A stretch of DNA of 64,000 bases from Methanococcoides methylutens MM1 (GTDB lineage: Archaea > Halobacteriota > Methanosarcinia > Methanosarcinales > Methanosarcinaceae), in contig NZ_CP009518.1 of NCBI RefSeq assembly GCF_000970325.1, positions 2,330,637 to 2,394,636 on the forward strand, read 5' to 3'. Below are positions 1 to 9,030 of the stretch, one piece after another (the first letter of the stretch is position 1; every line of letters starts with the position of its first letter). The translations under genes and the position numbers were made by a program. The notes under the pieces are model-generated. The model was given only the letters and a program-made list of their open reading frames with translations. It was not told the origin of the DNA and searched no databases.

Positions 1-206
1 AGATAGCGTTTTACCTGGACAAGCCAGCGGTGTGAAAGACCAAAATGCTCAAGGCTTATATCCACATCCACTCCGCCGTCCTTTGAGCGTGAAGTTACAT
101 CTGCCTTATAACCCATTTTGCGAAAAAGAGAAGCTATGAGGTTCTCAAGATCATAGGGATCGGTCTCAAGAAGCTGGTCCAGGGACCAGTTAGCCTTATC
201 TCTCAT
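1..206 (-). CDS. Mrr-like restriction endonuclease domain protein (partial)
   Basis: Only the N-terminal 68 or so residues lie in the window; the gene runs off the left edge. The reverse-strand reading begins MRDKANWSLDQLLETDPYDL and continues with a helix containing ENLIASLFRKMGY, then DGGVDVDI and VQVKRY. The order Glu in a helix, Asp in a strand, then Q-x-K is the PD-(D/E)XK pattern of Mrr-type endonucleases, which cut modified or foreign DNA. The ATG overlaps the stop of the upstream zinc-ribbon gene (ATGA), so the two are probably cotranslated. Without the C-terminus it is not clear whether this is a defence nuclease or a housekeeping member of the fold. Confidence 0.7.
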   Translation of the reverse strand, partial: MRDKANWSLDQLLETDPYDLENLIASLFRKMGYKADVTSRSKDGGVDVDISLEHFGLSHRWLVQVKRY

Positions 207-367
207 TTGTCGACCGTGTATGTAAGCCCGCATTCGGGGCAGGAATAGGTGATGGTCGTAACTTCATTCGCTTTCTTTTCCGTACTTACCATCCATGTAC
301 CACATGTTACACATTTCTGGTCAAAGAGTGAGCGATCCGTCTGTATTTTTTCAGCCCTGTCTTTCAT
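203..367 (-). CDS. Small zinc-ribbon protein coupled to Mrr-like nuclease
   Basis: A 54-residue protein beginning MKDRAEKIQTDRSLFDQKC. Two cysteine pairs, CVTC near residue 19 and CPEC near residue 44, spaced by about 21 residues, form a classic zinc-ribbon knuckle pair. The start is supported by a GGTGA ribosome binding site four bases before the ATG. The TGA overlaps the ATG of the Mrr-like nuclease gene, indicating an operon and possibly a physical partnership. A TATA-like sequence on this strand lies near 423-433. The function is unknown; such small ribbons often bind nucleic acid or protein. Confidence 0.75.
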   Translation of the reverse strand: MKDRAEKIQTDRSLFDQKCVTCGTWMVSTEKKANEVTTITYSCPECGLTYTVDK

Positions 368-588
368 GAGGTCACCATACCCGATATTGTAAGTGTTGTT
401 GAAACAGCCATCGTGAGTATGTTTATATGGTTTTGTATAATTTATGGATAACCATACAAAACTTTAAATCATTTCACAACATTAATCTGCATACACCCTA
501 AAGTATATGATAGATTATAATACCATATCAAATATTAATGTTATTATAAAATTTAGAACAGTTCTCACAAACAGGCCAGGTGAGCACA

Positions 589-981
589 ATGGATGATTTA
601 GAAAAGATCAGGCAACAACGATTGGAACAGATCAAAAGCAACCTTGAGTCAAGGTCATTCCCGGACAGCCCCTTACATGCTACAGATTCAAACTTTGATG
701 AGCTTGTATCAAAATACCCTGTGGTTGTCATCGATTGCTGGGCAGAATGGTGCGGACCCTGCAGGAAACTGGTACCTGTGATCGATGCTCTTGCAAGGGA
801 AATGCAGGGGAAGATCGTTTTTGCCAAACTGAACACTGATGAGAACCAGATGACTGCAAGGAATTTCAACATCACGGCCATCCCAACCCTCCTGGTATTC
901 AGTAACGGAAAGCCGGCCGGACAGATAGTAGGTGCTCTCCAGAAAGAACAGCTTGCTGAAAGACTGAACAAATTTATCTGA
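589..981 (+). CDS. Thioredoxin
   Basis: 130-residue thioredoxin with the active-site motif WCGPC (Cys55 and Cys58), preceded by VVVIDCWAEW and followed by the cis-proline segment AIPTLLVF. It reduces protein disulfides in the cytoplasm. About 35 charged residues precede the thioredoxin fold, making it longer than the usual 105-110 residues. A GTG nine bases upstream is in frame, but the AGGTGA at 578-583 sits at the right spacing for the ATG at 589, so the ATG was chosen. A TATA-like AGTATATGAT near 500-510 would place the transcript start about 50 bases upstream. The gene is 21 bases from the marker-14 gene, so the two are probably cotranscribed. Confidence 0.93.
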   Translation: MDDLEKIRQQRLEQIKSNLESRSFPDSPLHATDSNFDELVSKYPVVVIDCWAEWCGPCRKLVPVIDALAREMQGKIVFAKLNTDENQMTARNFNITAIPTLLVFSNGKPAGQIVGALQKEQLAERLNKFI

Positions 982-1002
982 TAATTACCGGAAGATGATA
1001 TA

Positions 1003-2439
1003 ATGGCACATAAACCAAGATTCGCAGCAAATCCCGGGGTCAGGCTCCTTGACCTGAAATCAAGCTCAAAACCTTTCTTCATCGTAGCTTCCGTGGAAGT
1101 CGGTAACACCACAACAAAGTGTATCCTGACAGCCACCAATATGGATGAAGGAAAGACGTACCACGTCACAAAGACGGTCAGGATGACAAGAGATGTCAGA
1201 CCTCCAAAGGCCGATGAAACGGTCTTTGGAAAGACCCTCAACGGCGTAGAACTGACACGTGAATCCGTGGCCGAACTTGTTAAGGATACACTTGTGGAAG
1301 CTGTGAAACAGGCTCACCTTGACATCGAAAAGGACGTGAACTTTGTTGTTCGCTCAACTGGAGTTGTTGCCGGATTTGATGCACCCGAAGAAGTAGGTGA
1401 GTTCATCAAGGCACTTGCAGAAGGATGCCTGCTTGCAGGAGTACCACCAAAGAACATGACACCACCTATGAACGTGGAAAACCTTCCTGAGAAATTCCAG
1501 AAGCACACCAAGCTCGACAAGGTCTTCTTTGACGGAGCCGTCGCCAGTGTTCTGCCACCTACCGGTGCCACAGGTGTTGAGATCGTTGCCAATGAAATGG
1601 AAGGAGAACTTGCCACCGCCGGTATCAAGGAAGGTGCCAAATGGGTGGATGTTGATTTCCGTAACCCATGTCTTTCCATGGACTTCGGAACAACCCTTGA
1701 CGGAAGAATCATCAGCCCTGATGAACCCTACGCAAAGACCATTGGAAACTTCTGCGGATATGCAGGAGCAATACCCGATGCTCTGATCAAAGGTACGGAA
1801 ACTGTTGACAGCAAGCTTGGTACTGCCCTGGATGTCTTTAAGGATATACACACCGACAGGCTCACGCTGATGCTCAAGGGCAAGAAGATAAAAGAATACG
1901 CAGACAAGGTCCTCGATTATATCATCATAGAAAAAGTACCGGAAAGCCGGAACAGGTATGGTAGCGTCCCTGTAAACCCAAAGGCTGCAAAAGACATCGG
2001 AGTTGTGCTTATCGGATGCGATGTAGGTGAGAATGGCTCTGATATGGACAAGCTTTCAATATTAGGTGGCGAGATCTACAAAAAATTCGGTCTCAAAGTG
2101 CTTTTCGCAGTGATAGATGAGGTTATGGCCCAGGTGATCTACCGTCTGGTGAAGGTTGCAAAAGATGAAGGACTTGTCTATCCTGAGACAGCTATCGGTA
2201 TCACCGGGCGTGCAGGTATCAGTGGTGACAAGGCCAAACTGGCATTGAAGTACATGGAAGAGCTCGGCATGAACAGCAAGATCGAGGAGAATGTTGTTTT
2301 CGTGGATGACGGTCTTGCAAGAGGAGCTGCTGTCATGGCCAGATGTATGAACTCCCTGGGAACCACTTTCAACCCACTTGGAGGTCATCGTGGAGGAAAG
2401 TGTATCCTCGGACACCGTATGAAACTTCAGAACAAATGA
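1003..2439 (+). CDS. mmp14: Methanogenesis marker protein 14
   Basis: 478-residue protein that I recognise as the methanogenesis marker 14 family, found almost only in methanogens and without a settled function. The sequence carries VEVGNTTTK (residues 32-39) and later DFGTTLDGR, which resemble the phosphate-1 and phosphate-2 motifs of ASKHA-fold ATPases such as activators of radical dehydratases. Glycine-rich segments VVLIGCDVGENGSD and ITGRAGISGDKA fit an adenosine-binding half. It follows thioredoxin by 21 bases. A T-rich tract at about 2468-2490 may terminate the transcript. Inference: an ATP-driven activator or maturation factor for a methanogenesis enzyme. Confidence 0.85.
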   Translation: MAHKPRFAANPGVRLLDLKSSSKPFFIVASVEVGNTTTKCILTATNMDEGKTYHVTKTVRMTRDVRPPKADETVFGKTLNGVELTRESVAELVKDTLVEAVKQAHLDIEKDVNFVVRSTGVVAGFDAPEEVGEFIKALAEGCLLAGVPPKNMTPPMNVENLPEKFQKHTKLDKVFFDGAVASVLPPTGATGVEIVANEMEGELATAGIKEGAKWVDVDFRNPCLSMDFGTTLDGRIISPDEPYAKTIGNFCGYAGAIPDALIKGTETVDSKLGTALDVFKDIHTDRLTLMLKGKKIKEYADKVLDYIIIEKVPESRNRYGSVPVNPKAAKDIGVVLIGCDVGENGSDMDKLSILGGEIYKKFGLKVLFAVIDEVMAQVIYRLVKVAKDEGLVYPETAIGITGRAGISGDKAKLALKYMEELGMNSKIEENVVFVDDGLARGAAVMARCMNSLGTTFNPLGGHRGGKCILGHRMKLQNK

Positions 2440-2534
2440 TTTAAAGGGCAGGCTTTATGGCCTGCAGACCTTTTTCTTTTTGTTTTTAAAAAGTGAGATC
2501 TCTTTCACTTTACTTCAGTTGACGTTATTTTGTT

Positions 2535-3212
2535 TTAATTTTTGGAAGAAGCCAGTTTTCTCTTTATGGCTGCTTCGATCTCCTGCTTGTGCAGTTCCGA
2601 AGACTCATGAATTCCACCCATCTGCCCCCTGACAGCACGGCAAGGATACTGGGAGACCAGCAGGCCTGCCTTTGGTCCGGCCTCTTCTATCGGGGTGCCA
2701 ACAAGGGATTCTGCCATGTACCAGGTACTCCCACATGGTGCACCACGGATCACATTGACCTTTGAGACCTTGCCATCCTTTATTTCAACATCAAGGGCCG
2801 GGTTTCCAAAGAAGCAGGTGAAATCGTCCGTTGAGGGATCGGATTCTACATTGCAGCAGATCTCATCTACCTCTATAAAGATGCCATACTCTTTCGAAAT
2901 ATCTTCCAATTCCTTAACAGGTGCCTTTGAGGCACCCCCGGGCACTATCAGTGCACGCACCCCTGCCCTGCCTGCCATACGTGCAATTTCAGGAGTGATG
3001 TCAGGATGCAGGGAATAGGTGATAATAATGTCAGCATCGAACACTTTCATATCAAAGTCCAGCGTGGAAAAGAACTCATCCGGCTCATCAATAAAATCCG
3101 GAAGATATGTGGGAATCTCGGCGACGATGACCTCCATGTCGGTCTTCGAACGCACGGTCTCCACAAGCCTTGAACCGTATTTCCCGCGCAGTATAACTCC
3201 TATTTTTGTCAT
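2535..3212 (-). CDS. DUF166 family protein
   Basis: 225-residue protein beginning MTKIGVILRGKYGSRLVETV, matching the archaeal DUF166 family (COG1810), whose function is not known although it is sometimes labelled thymidylate synthase-like. It has several conserved cysteines (ICC near residue 118, CFFG, GAPCGSTWYM, YPCRAVRGQMGG), suggesting a metal or iron-sulfur site. A TTG six bases upstream of the ATG is in frame, but it lies directly against the AGGT ribosome binding site, so the ATG at 3212 was chosen. It is divergent from a small zinc-ribbon gene and convergent with marker 14. Confidence 0.8.
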   Translation of the reverse strand: MTKIGVILRGKYGSRLVETVRSKTDMEVIVAEIPTYLPDFIDEPDEFFSTLDFDMKVFDADIIITYSLHPDITPEIARMAGRAGVRALIVPGGASKAPVKELEDISKEYGIFIEVDEICCNVESDPSTDDFTCFFGNPALDVEIKDGKVSKVNVIRGAPCGSTWYMAESLVGTPIEEAGPKAGLLVSQYPCRAVRGQMGGIHESSELHKQEIEAAIKRKLASSKN

Positions 3213-3324
3213 TTTCAATACCTGCCTGTGCTATTATTGGAACAGCGGTATATTAATATTGTTTGTTGTTCAAGATTAGTATAACTGCTAAAATATTAAG
3301 GTAACAGAATTTAAGGTGAAATAA

Positions 3325-3453
3325 ATGGAAGATATTGACCAGTCAATGGTATATTTCAGGTGCAATGTTTGTGAGTTTGTATTTCAGGCAGATCCGAATT
3401 TCTTCCCCATAACATGCCCTCAGTGCGGTAGCGAGGATACCTCAAGGACATGA
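3325..3453 (+). CDS. Rubredoxin-like small zinc-ribbon protein
   Basis: A 42-residue open reading frame beginning MEDIDQSMVYFRCNVCEFVF, with cysteine pairs CNVC and CPQC. The AGGTGA at 3314-3319 sits five bases before the ATG, and the pattern resembles rubredoxin-type or hydrogenase-assembly zinc ribbons. The spacing of about 17 residues between pairs is short for a true rubredoxin and it lacks the usual aromatic core, so zinc rather than redox iron is more likely. Function unknown. It lies 61 bases before the thymidylate kinase gene on the same strand. Confidence 0.72.
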   Translation: MEDIDQSMVYFRCNVCEFVFQADPNFFPITCPQCGSEDTSRT

Positions 3454-3514
3454 ATGAGCTAATAAGAAGTTAAGAGAACATAAAGTTAAGAATATAGCAG
3501 TACATCTGAACTTC

Positions 3515-4120
3515 ATGAAAGGAAAGCTCATAACACTGGAAGGCATCGATGGATCCGGGAAATCCACGATCACCCGTTTTTTGAACTCACATCCTGCCTT
3601 TTCAGATGCAGTGTTCACAAGGGAACCTACCCGAAGCTGGATAGGTGACGCCGTCTACAAAGCCATCGAATCCGATACAGATGACCTTGCAGAACTGATG
3701 CTCTTCACTGCAGACCATGCGAACCATATCGCAACCCTGATACGCCCTGCACTTGAGGAGGGGAAGATCGTCATCTCGGACAGGTATTCGGACAGCAGGT
3801 ATGCATACCAGGGCGTGACCCTCAGGGACAGGTTCGAGAACCCAATGGAATGGGTACAGCAGATCCATGAAGGATGGACGGTAGTCCCGGACCTTACGAT
3901 ACTCTTTGACATCGATCCGGAAATATCGGTTCAGCGATGTGGTAAAAGAGGGGAACAGACAAAGTTCGAGAAGATCGACCTTCTAAGCGGTGTAAGAGAG
4001 AACTACCTCAGGCTTGCAGAGAAAGAGCCGGAAAGGTTCGTAATAATAGATACTGATAGGGAATTAAAAGAAATAGAGAACGATGTGTTGCAGGCAATCA
4101 CATCGATCATTGAAAGTTAA
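3515..4120 (+). CDS. tmk: Thymidylate kinase
   Basis: 201-residue enzyme that phosphorylates dTMP to dTDP with ATP. The P-loop GIDGSGKST is at residues 10-18 and the dTMP-binding DRYSDSRYAYQG segment is near residue 88. LTILFDIDP and the lid-region RCGKRGEQTKFE segment follow as expected for the family. Length is typical. The stop codon overlaps the 3' end of the convergent gene at 4117 by four bases. A recognisable ribosome binding site before the ATG is weak. Confidence 0.95.
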   Translation: MKGKLITLEGIDGSGKSTITRFLNSHPAFSDAVFTREPTRSWIGDAVYKAIESDTDDLAELMLFTADHANHIATLIRPALEEGKIVISDRYSDSRYAYQGVTLRDRFENPMEWVQQIHEGWTVVPDLTILFDIDPEISVQRCGKRGEQTKFEKIDLLSGVRENYLRLAEKEPERFVIIDTDRELKEIENDVLQAITSIIES

Positions 4121-4350
4121 AGACCGTTTGAATCAGCGAACTTGATGAGGGTCTCACCAAGCTGGCGTACATACTTGGGGTTCAGGTTAAAGCGGCTCCT
4201 TTTCTGACCGCTCCTTTCCTTTGCAACCTCAACATATTCGCTGTCATACTTTTCACTTTTTGCGAGTGTCATGGTAAGATACCAGCCGCCTGCCATCTTA
4301 ATTTCCATATACTCTTCGCCTTCAGAAACATTCTCATTATCTTCTGCCAT
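4117..4350 (-). CDS. Conserved small protein of unknown function
   Basis: 77-residue soluble protein, acidic at the N-terminus (MAEDNENVSEGEEYMEIKM) and basic in the middle (KERSGQKRSRFNLN), with no membrane segment. A GGTGAT site just upstream of the ATG supports the start. The central pattern of a beta-rich start followed by a short C-terminal helix (KYVRQLGETLIKFA) suggests a small nucleic-acid-binding or PC4-like fold, but I do not recognise the family with confidence. It is convergent with and overlaps tmk by four bases. Confidence 0.7.
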   Translation of the reverse strand: MAEDNENVSEGEEYMEIKMAGGWYLTMTLAKSEKYDSEYVEVAKERSGQKRSRFNLNPKYVRQLGETLIKFADSNGL

Positions 4351-4462
4351 ATTATCACCAGATATGTAGTTGTCAGTAAGTACAAGTTATTTTCAGTAAT
4401 TGTCAGTTAGTACCAATTATGCCAGTTTCCCCTAAATCGGGAGTCTGCTTAATTGGAACCTC

Positions 4463-5170
4463 TTATTGTAACATTGTAACAGGGATCGAACCATTATGCA
4501 GGGCCGTGGCCACCAGTGCACCTTTGATACCTATATCCTCAAGCTGCCTGATATCCTCTGAACCCCTTACGCCTCCGCCAAGAAGGACGTCGTGTTCACA
4601 AACATCCGCTATAAGACTTAAGAATTGTGCATCGAAGCCTGCCGAGGTACCTACCATATCCATGTCAAGGAAAATCACATCATTGATATCAAGCCCGTTA
4701 AGAACCTCTACGATCTCGAATGGATCAGCGGGCATTGAAGGATCGGATGAAAGTATGGAACCATCTTTCTTGTCGATGCTCACATTGACCCTGGAAGGAT
4801 ACTCCGAAGCTATCTTCGAGATAGTGTCCAGGGAAGCGGTCTCAGTACCAAGTACCGGATGTGCTGCAAGTTCTATTACGGATCGAACTTCCTCGAAAGA
4901 AGAGATCCCTGCATCCAGCATGGTCTCAGCCTGTGCTGAAACACCCCTGATAACATCAAAGTTGATACCAGGTGATCCCTGACCTTGAAGGCGATTAAGG
5001 TCTGCAATATAAACCTCTCCGGGCTTCAGGTCCCGGACGATCTCCACAGGGTCCGATGTCGTGCATATGGAGCTGGACTCATGTACCGGACGGTACTTCC
5101 GGCGGTCCCCACCCTGTGCATGGACAGCATTATGGTTATATACATCAAATACAAACACAGTTCGAAACAT
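4463..5170 (-). CDS. HisA/HisF-related TIM-barrel protein
   Basis: About 235 residues beginning MFRTVFVFDVYNHNAVHAQGGDRRKYRPV, followed by YIADLNRLQG, IFLDMDMVGTSAGFD and VLLGGGVRGSEDI. These are the strand-end phosphate-binding and catalytic-position motifs of the HisA/HisF fold; the protein matches the methanogen-type HisA-related family (COG1411) rather than HisA itself. An in-frame ATG 24 bases further upstream is possible; 5170 was preferred because it matches where relatives begin. It is divergent from mfnB, with only about 45 bases between the starts. That neighbour raises the possibility of a role near methanofuran synthesis, but no function can be assigned. Confidence 0.8.
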   Translation of the reverse strand: MFRTVFVFDVYNHNAVHAQGGDRRKYRPVHESSSICTTSDPVEIVRDLKPGEVYIADLNRLQGQGSPGINFDVIRGVSAQAETMLDAGISSFEEVRSVIELAAHPVLGTETASLDTISKIASEYPSRVNVSIDKKDGSILSSDPSMPADPFEIVEVLNGLDINDVIFLDMDMVGTSAGFDAQFLSLIADVCEHDVLLGGGVRGSEDIRQLEDIGIKGALVATALHNGSIPVTMLQ

Positions 5171-5216
5171 ATTTAATCGATACTTTATTTTCATCTTATA
5201 AAAAAGAGGCTAATAC

Positions 5217-5909
5217 ATGAAATTACTGGTAAGTCCAATTAATACTGAAGAAGCAATGTCTGCACTCAATGGCGGAGCAGATGTAATTGATATCAAGAAT
5301 CCAAAGGAAGGTTCACTGGGTGCTAATTTCCCATGGGTCATCAGGGATGTGAAGGATGCGATAGAGGGCAAAAGACCTATCAGCGCCGCACTCGGTGACT
5401 TCAACTTCAAGCCAGGTACCGCAGCACTTGCTGCATACGGAGCTGCATCTGCTGGTGCAACCTATGTGAAGGTCGGACTCTACGACGTAAAGACCGAAGA
5501 GCAGGCATTTGAAATGATGACAGGTATCGCCGAATCTGTAAAGGGAATGAACGTTAAGGTCGTTGCCTGCGGATATTCCGACTACGAGCGTATCGATTCC
5601 ATCGATCCAAAACTTCTCCCTGCTATCGGAGAAAAAGCAGGTGTTGACCTTGTAATGGTCGACACAGGTGTCAAAGACGGTCGTTCCACCTTCGAGTTCA
5701 TGAACGAGGATGACCTCATCGAGTTCGTTAATGATGCACACTCCCGCGGACTTGAGACCGCAATTGCAGGTACCATTAAGTTCGATGACATTCCTGCATT
5801 GAAGCGCATCCAGCCTACCATTATTGGTGTTCGTGGAATTGTCTGTGGCGGAGACCGCAGCACTACGATCAGACAGGAACTTGTTGAGAAATTAAAGAGT
5901 GAGATCTGA
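5217..5909 (+). CDS. mfnB: (5-formylfuran-3-yl)methyl phosphate synthase
   Basis: 230-residue class-I aldolase-like enzyme (DUF556) that condenses two glyceraldehyde-3-phosphate molecules into the furan precursor of methanofuran. Lys27 in VIDIKNPKEGSLGANFPW and Lys85 in ATYVKVGLYD fall at the positions of the Schiff-base and assisting lysines known for the family. GIVCGGDRS near the C-terminus fits the phosphate-binding loop. Length is typical. A GAGG element lies upstream of the ATG. Other methanofuran-linked genes in this window are mfnA (62.4-63.5 kb) and ftr (57.9 kb). Confidence 0.95.
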   Translation: MKLLVSPINTEEAMSALNGGADVIDIKNPKEGSLGANFPWVIRDVKDAIEGKRPISAALGDFNFKPGTAALAAYGAASAGATYVKVGLYDVKTEEQAFEMMTGIAESVKGMNVKVVACGYSDYERIDSIDPKLLPAIGEKAGVDLVMVDTGVKDGRSTFEFMNEDDLIEFVNDAHSRGLETAIAGTIKFDDIPALKRIQPTIIGVRGIVCGGDRSTTIRQELVEKLKSEI

Positions 5910-6056
5910 AAGGTCTCACACAATCCTTTTTTTGCAGTAGCACTACTGCATCATCTTTTATTTATACTATTACCGTAGATTTTAATCTGTAGAGGATCCT
6001 GCAGTTCTTACCTCTGTTACTGCCTTTCCTTTGATGTCCCACTACAGGTGATCGAT

Positions 6057-8261
6057 ATGTCAGAAGACCTTATTGTCCGTGTTGCAGAAGCAAACCATCG
6101 TGATGCAGGAAGAGGCATCGCCAGACTTTCCAATGAACTTATGCAGAAGGTCGGTGCAGTAAGTGGTGACATTATCGAGATCAAGAGTAAGACCAAGAAA
6201 AGGACCTATGCGAGGGTCCTGCCTGCAAATCTTGATGATGAAGGAAAGAGCATAATCCGCATCGACGGTAACCTGAGAAGCAATGCAAGGGTAGGGATAG
6301 ATGACCAGGTCTCCGTCAGGAGAGTCATTGAGAAGGAAGCTGAAAAAATAACCCTTGCACCTACACGAGCCTTCCCCCAGGAAAGGCTATCACGCTCCAT
6401 ACACCGTAATCTGGAAGGGCGGCCTCTGGAAAAAGGCCAGAAGATAAGGATAGAGACCGTTAACAATCCCATCACTCTGATAGTCAGATCCACTGTTCCC
6501 CAGGGTCCTGTGGTTGTAAGCCGCACAACTCACATAGTGATGGATAAGCCAACTGCAGAAACGGATGCCAGTGAAGAAGTATCCTATGAGGATATCGGTG
6601 GCCTGAAGAGGGAACTGGGACTGATGCGTGAAATGATAGAGCTCCCACTGCGTCATCCGGAGCTATTTGACAAGCTCGGCGTGGACCCTCCAAAAGGTGT
6701 ACTGCTCTACGGGCCTCCCGGAACAGGCAAGACAATGATAGCAAAAGCTGTTGCAAGCGAAAGTGAGGCAAACTTCATACCGATCAGTGGTCCCGAGATC
6801 ATATCAAAATACTACGGGGAAAGTGAGCAGAAGCTACGTGAGATATTCGAAGGTGCGGAAAAGGAAGGACCATCCATCATCTTCATCGACGAGATCGATT
6901 CCATCGCTCCGAAAAGGGACGATGTTGTGGGAGAAGTGGAAAGAAGAGTCGTTGCCCAGTTGCTTTCACTGATGGACGGTTTGAAGAGCAGAGGGAAGGT
7001 TATAGTCATAGCAGCCACCAACCGACCGAATTCCATTGACCAGGCATTGCGCCGCGGAGGACGTTTCGACCGGGAGATCGAGATAGGGATCCCGGACAGG
7101 AGTGGAAGGCTGCAGATACTTTACGTTCACACCAGGGGAATGCCAATAGAAAAGGGCATGCGTCTCGATATGATCGCTGACATGACCCACGGTTTCGTAG
7201 GTGCAGACCTCTCATCGCTGTGCAAGGAAGCAGCAATGCATGCCCTTCGCAGGATGCTGCCCATGATAAGCATTGAAGAGGAGATCCCGCCTGAGATAAT
7301 GGAACAGCTGGAAGTCACTGAAGCTGATTTTCTTGATGCTCACCGGAACATCGAACCATCTGCACTAAGGGAAGTGTTTGTGGAGGTCCCGCATGTCACA
7401 TGGGATGACATCGGCGGATTGGATCAGGTAAAACAGGAACTCATCGAGGCTGTGGAATGGCCGCTGAAATACCCGGAGATGTTCGAAAGCATCAACACTG
7501 CCCCTCCAAGGGGAATCCTGCTTTTCGGACCGCCGGGAACCGGGAAGACACTCCTTGCAAAGGCTGTGGCAAACGAAAGTGAGGCAAATTTCATCAGCAT
7601 CAAGGGACCCGAACTTCTCAGCAAGTTCGTGGGAGAGTCCGAGAAGGCAGTAAGGGAGACGTTCAGGAAAGCAAAACAGGCATCTCCAACGGTTATTTTC
7701 TTCGACGAACTTGATTCAATGGTCCCAAAGAGGGGAATGGGATTTGATTCACAGGCAACAGAACGTGTTGTCAGCCAGATACTCACCGAAATCGACGGCA
7801 TTGAGGAGATGAAGGACATTGTGATAGTTGCTGCCACCAACCGTCCGGATATCATCGATCCTGCACTCTTAAGGCCGGGACGCTTTGACAGGCTCATCTA
7901 TGTCAAGTCACCTGAGAAAGAGGAACGTAACCGGATATTCAATATTCATCTTGAAGGAAAACCACTTTCTGAAGACATCAGCATTTCCGAACTTGCTGAT
8001 ATGGCAGAAGGCTATGTCGGTGCAGATATCCAGGCCGTCTGCAGGGAAGCTGCAATGATGGCATTGAGGGAGAATATCAGGCCGAAGATGACAAAAGAAG
8101 AAGTACATGAAGCAGCTTCAGGGATTGTGCTTCAAAGATCCCATTTCAGGAAAGCGCTATCACGTGTCAGGCCATCCACATCGGGCAGTGAGATGGAAAT
8201 TTATGTGGAAACCGCCCGTATGTTCTCAAGGTCTCCGACGTCTGAAGATAGCAGTAACTGA
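6057..8261 (+). CDS. CDC48/VAT-type AAA+ ATPase
   Basis: 734-residue double-ring AAA+ unfoldase of the CDC48/p97/VAT family. An N-terminal double-psi barrel domain (residues 1-180) precedes the D1 domain with Walker A GPPGTGKT at 219-226 and Walker [10 protein letters not shown]. The D2 domain has Walker A GPPGTGKT at about 491-498 and Walker [10 protein letters not shown], and both domains carry arginine-finger segments GRFDR. It unfolds ubiquitin-like-tagged or damaged proteins for the proteasome. A GTG nine bases upstream is in frame, but AGGTGATC at 6045-6052 is properly spaced for ATG 6057. A TATA-like TTTATTTATAC lies near 5957-5967. Confidence 0.96.
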   Translation: MSEDLIVRVAEANHRDAGRGIARLSNELMQKVGAVSGDIIEIKSKTKKRTYARVLPANLDDEGKSIIRIDGNLRSNARVGIDDQVSVRRVIEKEAEKITLAPTRAFPQERLSRSIHRNLEGRPLEKGQKIRIETVNNPITLIVRSTVPQGPVVVSRTTHIVMDKPTAETDASEEVSYEDIGGLKRELGLMREMIELPLRHPELFDKLGVDPPKGVLLYGPPGTGKTMIAKAVASESEANFIPISGPEIISKYYGESEQKLREIFEGAEKEGPSIIFIDEIDSIAPKRDDVVGEVERRVVAQLLSLMDGLKSRGKVIVIAATNRPNSIDQALRRGGRFDREIEIGIPDRSGRLQILYVHTRGMPIEKGMRLDMIADMTHGFVGADLSSLCKEAAMHALRRMLPMISIEEEIPPEIMEQLEVTEADFLDAHRNIEPSALREVFVEVPHVTWDDIGGLDQVKQELIEAVEWPLKYPEMFESINTAPPRGILLFGPPGTGKTLLAKAVANESEANFISIKGPELLSKFVGESEKAVRETFRKAKQASPTVIFFDELDSMVPKRGMGFDSQATERVVSQILTEIDGIEEMKDIVIVAATNRPDIIDPALLRPGRFDRLIYVKSPEKEERNRIFNIHLEGKPLSEDISISELADMAEGYVGADIQAVCREAAMMALRENIRPKMTKEEVHEAASGIVLQRSHFRKALSRVRPSTSGSEMEIYVETARMFSRSPTSEDSSN

Positions 8262-8318
8262 GGGAAAAAGGAATAAGTTCCCGGATACAGATATTTATCA
8301 TAACAGGGGGAGTAAACA

Positions 8319-9026
8319 ACGTTAAGGCAGAGATTTGTAATAGATACCAGCGCTCTGACCGATCTCCAGACAAGGGAAATGATGGGGATCGATGAACTTT
8401 GTGAGGGGATGCGTGCAATACTGGAACTGATAGCTGAAGCAAGACTGCATCTGCAGATCAGCTGTTATGTCCCGTTCCCATCCGTATACAAGGAACTCCA
8501 TGAGTTCGCAAAGAACAACGACTGTGATGCGGAGGTCATTGCAAAAATAGATACCTGGCTTGTCAAAAAAGCACCTGACAGGCATGAGGTGAAGATACCA
8601 TCCCATATTTTCCACGAATATGTAGCATACATGCGCGAGCGTATCAATAAAGGTATGAACGTGGCTGAAGAAGCCATCAGGGAGGCATCCGTTCAGTGCC
8701 TTTCGGTAAATCCGGAAACTGATGCCGGATATGATGTGGATAACGTCATAGACCGTGAGCTTGTTGGGGGAATTGTAGGAAAGTTCAGGAACAAGTACCG
8801 TTCAGCCCTGCGCTATGGTATCCTTGACAGTGCCCCGGACATTGATGTCCTGTTGCTTGCAAAGGAACTGGACGCTGCGGTTGTGGCAAGCGACTACGGG
8901 ATACAGAAATGGGCAGAGCAGCTTGGAGTCCGGTACGTACCTGCAACAACGTTCCCCATGATGCTTCAGGAATACCTCAAGCACACACCTTCAGGTAGTA
9001 ACGGGAACGACAAAGGCAAAAAGTGA
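8319..9026 (+). CDS. RNA ligase partner protein (PIN-like nuclease), apparent ACG start
   Basis: About 235 residues of the archaeal 'RNA ligase partner' family with a PIN-like fold. The reading frame contains [18 protein letters not shown], whose first Asp is the PIN metal ligand, and ends with an Asp-rich [19 protein letters not shown] region. The first ATG (8379) would remove this catalytic start. There is no ATG, GTG or TTG between the in-frame stop at 8313 and the DTSALTD motif. Relatives begin M-L-x-Q-R-F-V, and the codon in the M position here is ACG (8319), with a GGGGGAG ribosome binding site six bases upstream. So translation probably begins at ACG, or the sequence has a T-to-C change. 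Confidence 0.85.
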   Translation, partial: TLRQRFVIDTSALTDLQTREMMGIDELCEGMRAILELIAEARLHLQISCYVPFPSVYKELHEFAKNNDCDAEVIAKIDTWLVKKAPDRHEVKIPSHIFHEYVAYMRERINKGMNVAEEAIREASVQCLSVNPETDAGYDVDNVIDRELVGGIVGKFRNKYRSALRYGILDSAPDIDVLLLAKELDAAVVASDYGIQKWAEQLGVRYVPATTFPMMLQEYLKHTPSGSNGNDKGKK

Positions 9027-9030
9027 GCTA

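Noticed and set aside
528..1241. Long minus-strand reading frame over thioredoxin and marker 14
   Set aside because: It lies opposite two well-supported genes, has no ribosome binding site and no recognisable protein.
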